Below the pieces are notes generated by a model. The model saw nothing but the letters and a program-made list of their open reading frames with translations. It did no database searches and was not told the DNA's origin. This document shows, in pieces, positions 15,644-22,180 of a stretch of DNA of 64,000 bases (the stretch's first letter is position 1; each line of letters starts with the position of its first letter). Origin of the DNA: Phycicoccus sp. M110.8 (lineage in GTDB: Bacteria; Actinomycetota; Actinomycetes; Actinomycetales; Dermatophilaceae); contig NZ_JAWDIC010000003.1 in assembly GCF_032464895.1 (NCBI RefSeq), positions 124,001 to 188,000 on the forward strand. Reading direction: 5' to 3'. The position numbers and the translations under genes are program-made.

Positions 15644-17161
15644 TCAGAGCAGGTAGACGAACCCGGGGCCCTCGTCGCGGTACGGGATGCCCAGCGCGTC
15701 CAGTGCCGGGCGCCACGACCCGGTCACCGAGGGGTCCGACCCCTCGAAGCCGTGGTCGGCGGTCAGCAGGAAGGTGACCTCGTCGAGCACGCCCAGGCCC
15801 TCGAGGTGGTCGAGGAAGGTGACGAGCCGGGCGTCGGACTGCTCGAGCGCGTGCCGGGCCATGTCCGACCTCGGCCCACCGCCGTGGTGACCGGCGTCGG
15901 TGACCGTGTTGGCCCACCAGGTCAGGGTCGGGGCGCTGTCGGCATCGCTCCAGAGCTCGAGCACCTGCTGAAGGCCCAGGTCGTCGACCTGCACCGCCCA
16001 GCGGAAGTAGTCGTCGGTGAGGTGCGAGGGGTCGCGCAGGTATGCCGACTCCGCCGGCTCGGGCAGCGCGCCCTCGCTGGCCTTCGTGGCGGCCTCGAAC
16101 CCGCCGACGGCTCGCAGCAGGGCCATGGTGCCGTAGTCCGCGCCGCGGTCGATCGCCTCGTCGACGCTGGCCGTCCGCGGCGAGTCTCCTTGCGGCACAT
16201 GGTCGTTCACCATCTCGAACACGGTGCGCACCCCGGGCCGCAGCCACTCGGCGGACCGATACCAGGTCTCGGCGTCGTTGGGCACGACCTGCTGCCCGGT
16301 CGCCCGGTCGTAGTAGACGTTGCCGAGCACGCCGTGCCGCCCGGGCCCGACGCCCGTGAGGATCGAGGTGTGGTTGGTCAGCGTCACGCTGGGGAACTCG
16401 GCCACGGCGCCGCCGCGCAGGGCCAGCCCGCGCTCGACCAGGCGGGCGACGCCCGGCAGGCGCCCGGCCTCGGCCATCGCCAGGAGCTCGCCGCAGTGCG
16501 CGCCGTCCCAGAGGATGCCGACCACGCGTCGCCGCCGTCCGGGACCCTCCGCCTCCGCGGGGCCCTCTGACGCCCCTGCTGCACCCGTGTCGAGGTGCTC
16601 GAGCAGCGGGCGCCCGTCGAGCTGTCGCCCCGCACCGTCGCGCAGGTCGGCCTCGGGCACACCGGCGAGCAGGGCCAGGGTCGGACCCACGTCGACGAGC
16701 CGGGCGTGCTCGTCCACGTACCCGCGCCGCCGGACGCCGGCCCCCGACAGCAGCAGCGGGGCCCGGGACTGCACGACGTCGAGCGACCCGTGCTCGCCCA
16801 CGTGGCCGCCCTCATCGGGGAAGTGGTGCCGGGGCGTGTGCACCACCGCGACGTCGGGTGAGCGCTCCGCGTCGGCGAACAGCGACAGGATGCGCTGCGC
16901 GGCGTACGGGTAGGCGTTGTCGGTCGACACGGCCGGGCTCGGACACCGCAGCTCGTGCTCGTACGGCAGGAACGCCATCGGGTCCTCGCTCGCGACCGGG
17001 TCCGTCCCGCGCAGCACCTCGTGGCGCCCGTCCTCGTGCAGGCGCACGGCACCGAGCGCGTTGGCCGCGTGCGCCACCCCGTCCTCGACCCACAGGACCA
17101 GGTCGACGACCGGGGCGAGATCGGGGGCGCACAGGGCTTCGACGACGGCGTCACGCGACAT
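15644..17161 (-). CDS. Type I phosphodiesterase/alkaline-phosphatase superfamily protein with an extra N-terminal half-domain
   Basis: 505 aa. The C-terminal ~290 residues form a full phosphodiesterase unit: VGILWDGAHCGELL (first metal Asp), FPSVTLTNHTSILTG (Thr nucleophile region) and LTADHGFEG (second metal pair). The first ~195 residues instead look like the C-terminal half of a related enzyme (HFPDEGGHVGEHGSLDVVQSRAPLLLSG, then a VDVGPTLALLAG tail). This suggests a fusion or partial duplication. It probably hydrolyses phosphodiesters or nucleotides; substrate unknown. TAGGGT lies 6 nt before the ATG. Confidence 0.88.
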   Translation of the reverse strand: MSRDAVVEALCAPDLAPVVDLVLWVEDGVAHAANALGAVRLHEDGRHEVLRGTDPVASEDPMAFLPYEHELRCPSPAVSTDNAYPYAAQRILSLFADAERSPDVAVVHTPRHHFPDEGGHVGEHGSLDVVQSRAPLLLSGAGVRRRGYVDEHARLVDVGPTLALLAGVPEADLRDGAGRQLDGRPLLEHLDTGAAGASEGPAEAEGPGRRRRVVGILWDGAHCGELLAMAEAGRLPGVARLVERGLALRGGAVAEFPSVTLTNHTSILTGVGPGRHGVLGNVYYDRATGQQVVPNDAETWYRSAEWLRPGVRTVFEMVNDHVPQGDSPRTASVDEAIDRGADYGTMALLRAVGGFEAATKASEGALPEPAESAYLRDPSHLTDDYFRWAVQVDDLGLQQVLELWSDADSAPTLTWWANTVTDAGHHGGGPRSDMARHALEQSDARLVTFLDHLEGLGVLDEVTFLLTADHGFEGSDPSVTGSWRPALDALGIPYRDEGPGFVYLL

Positions 17162-17167
17162 GACGCG

Positions 17168-17173
17168 ACCCTA
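17168..17173 (-). promoter_or_regulatory. -10 hexamer of leaderless promoter for phosphodiesterase gene
   Basis: TAGGGT (minus strand) ends exactly 6 nt before the ATG at 17161. Confidence 0.65.
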
Positions 17174-17219
17174 GGCCAGGGAAGCGGTCCGGACCCGCGA
17201 CAGCGCGGCCGGGCGCGCA

Positions 17220-17251
17220 ACAGCCCCGGAGGACTGGTCCTCCGGGGCTGT
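17220..17251. terminator. Terminator hairpin downstream of the 43-aa ORF
   Basis: ACAGCCCCGGAGGA (17220-17233) pairs perfectly with 17238-17251 around a CTGG loop. On the minus strand it follows the small gene at 17264-17395. Confidence 0.85.
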
Positions 17252-17263
17252 CGGTCGGGCGGG

Positions 17264-17395
17264 TCACCGGGCCAGCATGCGAGGCAGCGCGTGCAGCATC
17301 TCCTGCTGCGCACGGGCCTCGAGCCGGCGCTGGTACTCCCGCTCCCGGCGCGTGCGATGTGCACGGGCGAGGTCGGCGTACAAGGCCTGGAACAT
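17264..17395 (-). CDS. Small basic protein of unknown function
   Basis: 43 aa. I chose the ATG at 17393-17395 because AGGAGA lies 7 nt upstream; a longer frame to 17566 would cross a strong terminator hairpin and lacks a ribosome site. The sequence is a single charged helix (TRREREYQRRLEARAQQEML) with no Cys or membrane segment. It sits between two terminators downstream of whiB7, so it may be expressed by readthrough or its own promoter. Not recognised. Confidence 0.65.
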   Translation of the reverse strand: MFQALYADLARAHRTRREREYQRRLEARAQQEMLHALPRMLAR

Positions 17396-17454
17396 GGCTG
17401 TTCTCCTGGGTTCGAAGTACTGGGTGTGGTGGTGCGGGGAGCCGGACGGCTGCC

Positions 17455-17490
17455 CCGCGGGGTCGGTGCCCCCCGGCACCGACCCCGCGG
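17455..17490. terminator. whiB7 terminator hairpin
   Basis: CCGCGGGGTCGGTGCC (17455-17470) pairs perfectly with 17475-17490 around a CCCC loop; a 16-bp stem 70 bp after the whiB7 stop on the minus strand. Confidence 0.85.
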
Positions 17491-17562
17491 GCGCCCCCTC
17501 GGGCACCCCCGCGTGCGGGGTTCCGTCGACGGACGGACCGTGGTCGTGGATCTGGACGAGGG

Positions 17563-17850
17563 TCATGCGGCGACCGGATTCTTCCTCGGGCGACCGCGCG
17601 GACGCTTGCGGGCGACGATGGCTCCCTGGACGAAGAGCTCACCGCCCCACACGCCCCACGGCTCGGACCGGTCGAGCGCGCCGGCGAGGCACGCGGTGAT
17701 GGCCGGGCACGTACGGCACAGCGACTTGGCGAACTCGACGTCGGCCGGGCTCTCGGCGAACCACATCTCGGCGTCGTTCTCTCGACACGGGATGCCTGCG
17801 CCGGACGTCGCGGCCTGCTCGTTCAGGTCGTGAAGTGCGCTCAACTGCAT
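17563..17850 (-). CDS. whiB7: WhiB7-type transcriptional regulator
   Basis: 95 aa. The four iron-sulfur cysteines are in WhiB spacing (IPC...CRTC...AC; C-x22-CxxC-x5-C). The GVWGG turn follows, and the C-terminus is an AT-hook (RPRGRPRKN), the mark of WhiB7 rather than other WhiB proteins. WhiB7 binds sigma factor and activates intrinsic antibiotic-resistance genes and its own promoter in mycobacteria and streptomycetes. GGGGAGG lies 8 nt before the ATG. Position downstream of uvrD2 matches M. tuberculosis. The long leader upstream carries likely regulatory elements (entries at 18025, 18086, 18396). Confidence 0.93.
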   Translation of the reverse strand: MQLSALHDLNEQAATSGAGIPCRENDAEMWFAESPADVEFAKSLCRTCPAITACLAGALDRSEPWGVWGGELFVQGAIVARKRPRGRPRKNPVAA

Positions 17851-17912
17851 CGGGTGTCACCTCCCCTTCTCGTCCCCGCCACGGTGGTGGCGGCATCTTC
17901 GGTGTTCGTCCC

Positions 17913-17942
17913 GGTCGGCTGGTCCCCGGTGGGGGGCCGACC
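17913..17942 (-). promoter_or_regulatory. Hairpin in the whiB7 leader
   Basis: On the minus strand GGTCGGC and GCCGACC (17936-17942 and 17913-17919) enclose a C-run/GGGG inner stem. It lies 60-90 nt before the whiB7 start codon. No U tract follows, so it is more likely a structural or translational element than a terminator. Confidence 0.5.
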
Positions 17943-18024
17943 CGTTCTGTTCGGTGTCGTGCTGATCAACTGGTGGTACTTCTTCCTGACTGGTCGAGCG
18001 GAAGAAATCTGTCGGGCAAACAGA

Positions 18025-18060
18025 AAGGCCGCGGATCCCGGTTTCGGGTTCCGCGGCCTT
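18025..18060 (-). terminator. Intrinsic terminator with U-rich tail inside the whiB7 leader
   Basis: Arms 18025-18040 and 18045-18060 pair over 16 positions with one mismatch and a 4-nt loop. On the minus strand the stem is followed by TTTCTGTTT, unusually U-rich for this genome. It starts 26 nt after the stop of the ORF at 18086-18322 and lies 175 nt before whiB7. It may simply end that ORF's transcript or act as an attenuator. Confidence 0.85.
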
Positions 18061-18085
18061 GGAAGAGACCTGATTGGCGATATGC

Positions 18086-18322
18086 CTAGACAGGTGGCTC
18101 TCCGAAGGGGCGGAACACGAAGTCCTTGCGGGCGATGCCGGCACCGAGACCGTCGACGTAGAACGTCGGGCGCGGGGCATCCGTGATCACGACGGACGCG
18201 GACACAGCAGTCCCCTGGACCCAGCCCTGGGCGCCTGCGAGGACGACTCGGCCGGCCTCGGGGCACACGGAACGGACGCGGGACATGTGGGTCGCGTCGA
18301 TCGTCATCGTGGTCTTCTCCAT
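18086..18322 (-). CDS. 78-aa ORF in the whiB7 leader, unknown function
   Basis: The ATG at 18320-18322 has AAGGAGG 8 nt upstream, and codon use is normal for the genome, so it is likely translated. The sequence has no Cys pair, signal or membrane segment; I do not recognise it. It sits in the interval between uvrD2 and whiB7, which in M. tuberculosis is (to my recollection) whiB7 leader with a short upstream ORF. It could be a leader peptide that senses ribosome inhibition, an independent protein, or both. The stop precedes the terminator by 26 nt. Confidence 0.65.
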   Translation of the reverse strand: MEKTTMTIDATHMSRVRSVCPEAGRVVLAGAQGWVQGTAVSASVVITDAPRPTFYVDGLGAGIARKDFVFRPFGEPPV

Positions 18323-18395
18323 GGGGCCAGCCTCCTTCGTCTGTTCCGTCGGTCCCCAGCCCGTCGCGCGCGACGGCTGGGCTGTGTGTCCCCCA

Positions 18396-18433
18396 AGAGT
18401 AGGGGACCGCTCCGGAGAGCGGCAACGCATTTT
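18396..18433 (-). promoter_or_regulatory. WhiB7-type promoter (AAAAT - TTGCCG - TACTCT)
   Basis: On the minus strand: -10 TACTCT (18396-18401), 18-nt spacer, -35 TTGCCG (18420-18425), and an AT-rich AAAAT (18429-18433) exactly 3 bp upstream of the -35. That geometry is the one described for WhiB7-activated promoters in mycobacteria. It would start a transcript near 18388 that includes the 78-aa ORF, the terminator and whiB7, a leader of about 540 nt. Confidence 0.65.
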
Positions 18434-18471
18434 CCGGGATTTCCGGAACTTTCCTGCAAGTTTTCCGTCAG

Positions 18472-20640
18472 TTAGTCGGATTCCGTTGCGGCAGAACGGC
18501 TTTCGAGCACGTCATCGACGTCGGCCCCACCCATGAGGGCGAGGACCTGCTCGCCGTACATGCCGAGCTTGCGCACCCCGACACCGGAGATCTGCGCCAG
18601 CTCCCCCTCGGTGCCCGGCTCGCGCTCCGCGATCGCCGTCAGCGTCGCGTCCGTGAAGACGACGTATGCCGGGACGCTGGCCTCCTTGGCGACCGCCAGC
18701 CGCCAGGCCCGCAGCTTCTCGAACGTGCCCTCGGCATACGTCGGCGGGCAGTCGTCGCAGCGTCCGGTGGTGCGCTGCCCGGCGGTGGTGAGCTCGGTGC
18801 CGCAGGAGCGGCAGTGGACCGGCAGGGCGGGTCGCGACGGCTTGCCCGACCGGCGGCCGCCGACCGAGGCCTTCGACTTCGGCTGCGAGCGCGCCCCGTC
18901 GCCGAGGACGGCCGCGGCGCCGTCGAGGAACCGGGACGGGCGACGGCTGGCCCGGGCACCCGGGGTGCGGGCGCCGGCCCAGGAGATGCGCAGCTCGCGC
19001 CGGGCCCGGGTGACCCCGACGTAGAGCAGGCGCCGCTCCTCCTCGATGGCCTCCGGGGTCTCGGCCATGGTGATCGGCAGGTAGCCGTCCGAGCAGCCGA
19101 CGAGGAAGACGACGTCCCACTCCAGGCCCTTGGCGGCGTGCAGCGAGGCGAGGGTCACCCCTTGGACCGCCGGCGCGTGCTGGGCGGCGGACCGCTCGTC
19201 GAGCTCGCGGACGAAGTCGGGGAGCCGGGCGTCCGGGGTCGCGGCGACGAGGTCGTCGGCGAGGGTCGCCAGCGCCGCCAGGGACTCCCACCGCTCCCGC
19301 TGGGCCCCGCCGGCCTTGGGCGCCTCACGGCTCCACCCGGCGCCCACGAGCACGTCGCGGACAAGGTCGGGCAGCGGGGTCGAGCCGTCGTCCGAGCGTG
19401 CGGCCCCCCGCATGAGGAGCACCGCGTCGCGCACCTCGCGGCGGGCGAAGAAGCGCTCGCCCCCGCGCACGAGGTACGGGACGTCCTGCTCGGCGAGGGC
19501 CGACTCGAACGCCTCGGACTGGCCGTTGGTGCGGAACAGCACCGCGATCTGGGACGCGGGCACGCCCGCCGCGATCCGCTGGGCGATCTCCGCGGCCACG
19601 GCGGCGGCCTCGGCCGGGTCGTCGGGGTGGGCGGTGAGCGAGGGCGGCGGACCGGCCGGCGACTGGGCCTGCAGGGTCACGGCGTTGCTGCGCATGGCGC
19701 CCGAGGGACCGCGGACGACGAGGTTCGCGAGCTCGACGACCTGCGGGGTCGAGCGGTAGTTGCGCACCAGGCGCACCACGTGCGCCTCCGGGTGCGTCAC
19801 CGGGAAGCCGAGCAGGTGCCGCGGGCTGGCCCCGGTGAAGGAGTAGATCGTCTGGGCCGGGTCGCCGACCACGCACAGGTCGGTGCGCTCCCCCACCCAG
19901 AGGTCGAGCAGGCGCTGCTGGAGGGCGTTGACGTCCTGGTACTCGTCCACCACGAAGTGGCGGTACTGCTGGCGCACCGTGCGCGCGATGTCGTCGCGCT
20001 CGTCCAGGATGCCGACCGTCAGGAGCAGGACGTCCTCGAAGTCGATGACCCCGCGCGCGGTCTTGACCTGCTCGTACGCCTCCAGCACGCGCGCCATCGC
20101 CGTGGCATCGAGGCCGGGGGGCTCCCGGCGCGCCGCCCGGGCGCCGGCGGCATACGTCTCGGGGGTCAGCATCGAGACCTTGGCCCACTCGATCTCGGCG
20201 GCGAGGTCGCGCACGGCGGTGCGGTCGCGAGCGAGGTCCAGGCGCAGCGAGGCGGCGGCCTGCGCGACGGCCGCGGCCTTCTGGCTCATCACCTCGGGCG
20301 CGGCGCCGCCGATGGCCTGGGGCCAGAAGTAGTGCAGCTGGCGCAGGGCGGCGGCGTGGAAGGTGCGGGCCTGGACGCCGCCGACACCCAGGTCCCGCAG
20401 GCGGGTGCGCATCTCCCCTGCTGCCCGTGCGGTGAAGGTGACTGCCAGCACGCGCTGCGGCTGGTAGGCGCCCGAGTGGGCGCCGTAGGCGATCCGGTGG
20501 GTGATGGCCCGCGTCTTCCCCGTGCCGGCGCCCGCCAGGACGCACATCGGGCCCAGCGGGTTGGCGGCCACCTCACGCTGCTCGGGGTCGAGGGCGGCGA
20601 GCACCTCGTCGGGGGTGGGGGGCGTGGGCTGGCTGGGCAT
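18472..20640 (-). CDS. uvrD2: ATP-dependent DNA helicase UvrD2
   Basis: 722 aa superfamily 1A 3'-to-5' helicase. Walker A is CVLAGAGTGKTRAITHR near residue 35, motif II is VVDEYQDVN, and motif VI is LLYVGVTRARRELRISW. After the motor come a four-Cys segment (CRSCGTEL...CDDCP) and a C-terminal HRDC domain, the arrangement of actinobacterial UvrD2. I use the ATG at 20640, with TAGGAT 7 nt upstream, rather than the longer open frame. Located between whiB7 and the divergent mycoredoxin gene. Confidence 0.94.
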   Translation of the reverse strand: MPSQPTPPTPDEVLAALDPEQREVAANPLGPMCVLAGAGTGKTRAITHRIAYGAHSGAYQPQRVLAVTFTARAAGEMRTRLRDLGVGGVQARTFHAAALRQLHYFWPQAIGGAAPEVMSQKAAAVAQAAASLRLDLARDRTAVRDLAAEIEWAKVSMLTPETYAAGARAARREPPGLDATAMARVLEAYEQVKTARGVIDFEDVLLLTVGILDERDDIARTVRQQYRHFVVDEYQDVNALQQRLLDLWVGERTDLCVVGDPAQTIYSFTGASPRHLLGFPVTHPEAHVVRLVRNYRSTPQVVELANLVVRGPSGAMRSNAVTLQAQSPAGPPPSLTAHPDDPAEAAAVAAEIAQRIAAGVPASQIAVLFRTNGQSEAFESALAEQDVPYLVRGGERFFARREVRDAVLLMRGAARSDDGSTPLPDLVRDVLVGAGWSREAPKAGGAQRERWESLAALATLADDLVAATPDARLPDFVRELDERSAAQHAPAVQGVTLASLHAAKGLEWDVVFLVGCSDGYLPITMAETPEAIEEERRLLYVGVTRARRELRISWAGARTPGARASRRPSRFLDGAAAVLGDGARSQPKSKASVGGRRSGKPSRPALPVHCRSCGTELTTAGQRTTGRCDDCPPTYAEGTFEKLRAWRLAVAKEASVPAYVVFTDATLTAIAEREPGTEGELAQISGVGVRKLGMYGEQVLALMGGADVDDVLESRSAATESD

Positions 20641-20647
20641 CGTGCCG

Positions 20648-20653
20648 ATCCTA
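20648..20653 (-). promoter_or_regulatory. -10 hexamer of leaderless promoter for uvrD2
   Basis: TAGGAT (minus strand) ends 7 nt before the ATG at 20640. Confidence 0.6.
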
Positions 20654-20755
20654 GGGGCGGCCGCCGACGACCGAACGGGCGTCCCCAGCCGCGGGCGGGG
20701 CGGCCCGGCCGGGCTGCTGGGGCGTGGAGGGTCGTCGGGGGTCACAGCGCGTGAC

Positions 20756-20781
20756 GGAACAACCGGCCGGCTCGTTGGGTT
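20756..20781 (+). promoter_or_regulatory. SigR/SigH-type promoter of the mycoredoxin gene
   Basis: GGAACA begins at 20756; counting from GGAAC there are 18 nt to GTT at 20779-20781. This matches the thiol-oxidative-stress sigma consensus (GGAA(C/T)-N18/19-GTT) of Streptomyces SigR and Mycobacterium SigH. Transcription would start near 20788, 40 nt before the mycoredoxin ATG. Confidence 0.7.
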
Positions 20782-20827
20782 GGCAGACGTGAAGACCCCC
20801 CCGGCACCACGAAGGAAACGACACCCC

Positions 20828-21091
20828 ATGAGCACCCCCAAGGCCCCGGCCCCCGGTTCCGTGACGATGTTCAGCACCTCCTGGTGCGGCTACTGCAACC
20901 GCCTCAAGGCGCAGATGGGCCGCGAGGGCATCCCGTTCACCGAGGTGAACATCGAGGAGGAGCCCGAGGCCGTGGCCTTCGTCATGGACGTCAACGACGG
21001 CAACCAGACCGTCCCCACGCTCCTGTTCCCGGACGGCTCGGCGGCGACCAACCCGAGCATCAACGAGGTCAAGAAGCGCCTGGCCTCCTGA
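20828..21091 (+). CDS. mrx1: Mycoredoxin-1 type glutaredoxin-like protein
   Basis: 87 aa thioredoxin-fold protein. The active site SWCGYCNRLK (Cys ~21 and ~24) and the TVPTLLFPDG cis-Pro segment are typical of mycoredoxin, which reduces mycothiol mixed disulfides in actinobacteria. AAGGAAA lies upstream of the ATG. A SigR/SigH-type promoter is placed for this gene, fitting induction by thiol oxidation. It is divergent from uvrD2, as in M. tuberculosis. Confidence 0.93.
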   Translation: MSTPKAPAPGSVTMFSTSWCGYCNRLKAQMGREGIPFTEVNIEEEPEAVAFVMDVNDGNQTVPTLLFPDGSAATNPSINEVKKRLAS

Positions 21092-21185
21092 CCGAGGCGC
21101 TCTGCGCGCGGCCGGCCCCCGGTGGGGCCGGACGTTCGCGTGCCCGAGGGTCCCGGGCCCGTCGCCGCCCCGTCGGCGGCGACGG

Positions 21186-22139
21186 TCAGCGGACGCCGTC
21201 GATCTCGTGGCCGAGCCAGTGCTCGACCAGCCGGCGCGAGATCGACAGCCGGGACGAGACCGCGAGGCTGCCGTCGGCCACCCCGGCCCGCACCTCGTCG
21301 CGCGTGAACCAGCGGGCGTCGGCGATCTCGCTCTCCTGCAGGCGCAGCGCGCCGCTGCCGGCGCGGGCGGTGAAGCCCACCATCAGCGACGTCGGGAAGG
21401 GCCACGGCTGGTCACCGAGGTACTCGACGTCGAAGACCTCGAGCCCCACCTCCTCGCGCACCTCGCGGGCCACCGCCTGCGCCAGGCTCTCCCCCGGCTC
21501 GAGGAAGCCCGCCAGCACCGAGTAGCGCCCGGTCCCCCAGCCGGCGCCCTGGGCCATCAGCAGCCGGTCCTGCCCGTCGACGACGGACATGATGACGGCG
21601 ACGTCGGTGCGCGGGTAGTGCTCGCTGCCCTCGTTGGTGCACCGCCGCACCCACCCGGACTGCTGGGGCTCGGTCGGGGCCCCGCACCGGGCGCAGTGGC
21701 CGTGGGCCCGGTGCCAGTTGGCGAGGGCGAGCAGCGTGGAGAACATGCCCGCCTCGACGTCGTCGAGGTCGGCAGCCACGTGGCGCAGCGTCACGAGGCC
21801 GGCCGCCTCGCCGCTCGTCGTGGACCTGTTGCCGGTGGCCCCGTCCTCGGCCGGGAGCGGGTCGCCGACGACGCCCACGTGCATGACGTCCTGGTCGTCG
21901 GCGCCGAGGAACACCGCCAGGCGCTCGGCATCCGCGGCCACCGGGGCCCTCAGGCGCAGCCGTGCGCCGTCGGGACCCTCGTCGGCCGCGACGCGGTCAC
22001 CCCGCAGCTCCAGCACCCGCGTGGCGGGGTCGGCGAGCAGGCGTCCCAGTAGGTGGCGGTCGGTGCGCAGCTCGGCCCTGCGGTCGAGGCCGGAGCCGGC
22101 CAGGGTGACATTCTCAAGAGTTTCAGCAGGTCGGCCCAC
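21186..22139 (-). CDS. nudC: NAD(+) diphosphatase NudC
   Basis: 317 aa. The Nudix box GFLEPGESLAQAVAREVREEVGL is followed by the NudC-specific GDQPWPFPTSLM, which identifies NADH pyrophosphatase/NAD-cap hydrolase. A zinc ribbon precedes it, but only three of the usual four cysteines are visible (CARC, then RCTNEGSEHYPR), so zinc binding may use a non-Cys ligand or be lost. The GTG start is backed by TAGGGT 6 nt upstream. It shares a 41-bp divergent region with the next gene. Confidence 0.94.
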   Translation of the reverse strand: MGRPAETLENVTLAGSGLDRRAELRTDRHLLGRLLADPATRVLELRGDRVAADEGPDGARLRLRAPVAADAERLAVFLGADDQDVMHVGVVGDPLPAEDGATGNRSTTSGEAAGLVTLRHVAADLDDVEAGMFSTLLALANWHRAHGHCARCGAPTEPQQSGWVRRCTNEGSEHYPRTDVAVIMSVVDGQDRLLMAQGAGWGTGRYSVLAGFLEPGESLAQAVAREVREEVGLEVFDVEYLGDQPWPFPTSLMVGFTARAGSGALRLQESEIADARWFTRDEVRAGVADGSLAVSSRLSISRRLVEHWLGHEIDGVR

Positions 22140-22145
22140 GCCTCC

Positions 22146-22151
22146 ACCCTA
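22146..22151 (-). promoter_or_regulatory. -10 hexamer of leaderless promoter for nudC
   Basis: TAGGGT (minus strand) ends exactly 6 nt before the GTG at 22139. A GGCATAC copy lies 14-20 bp further upstream. Confidence 0.65.
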
Positions 22152-22180
22152 GGCGTGCCACCACGGCATACGGTGACGGT

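Noticed and set aside
17841-17984. TTG-started ORF overlapping the whiB7 start
   Set aside because: It has a poor ribosome site and low-complexity product; the 78-aa ORF further upstream is the better leader candidate.
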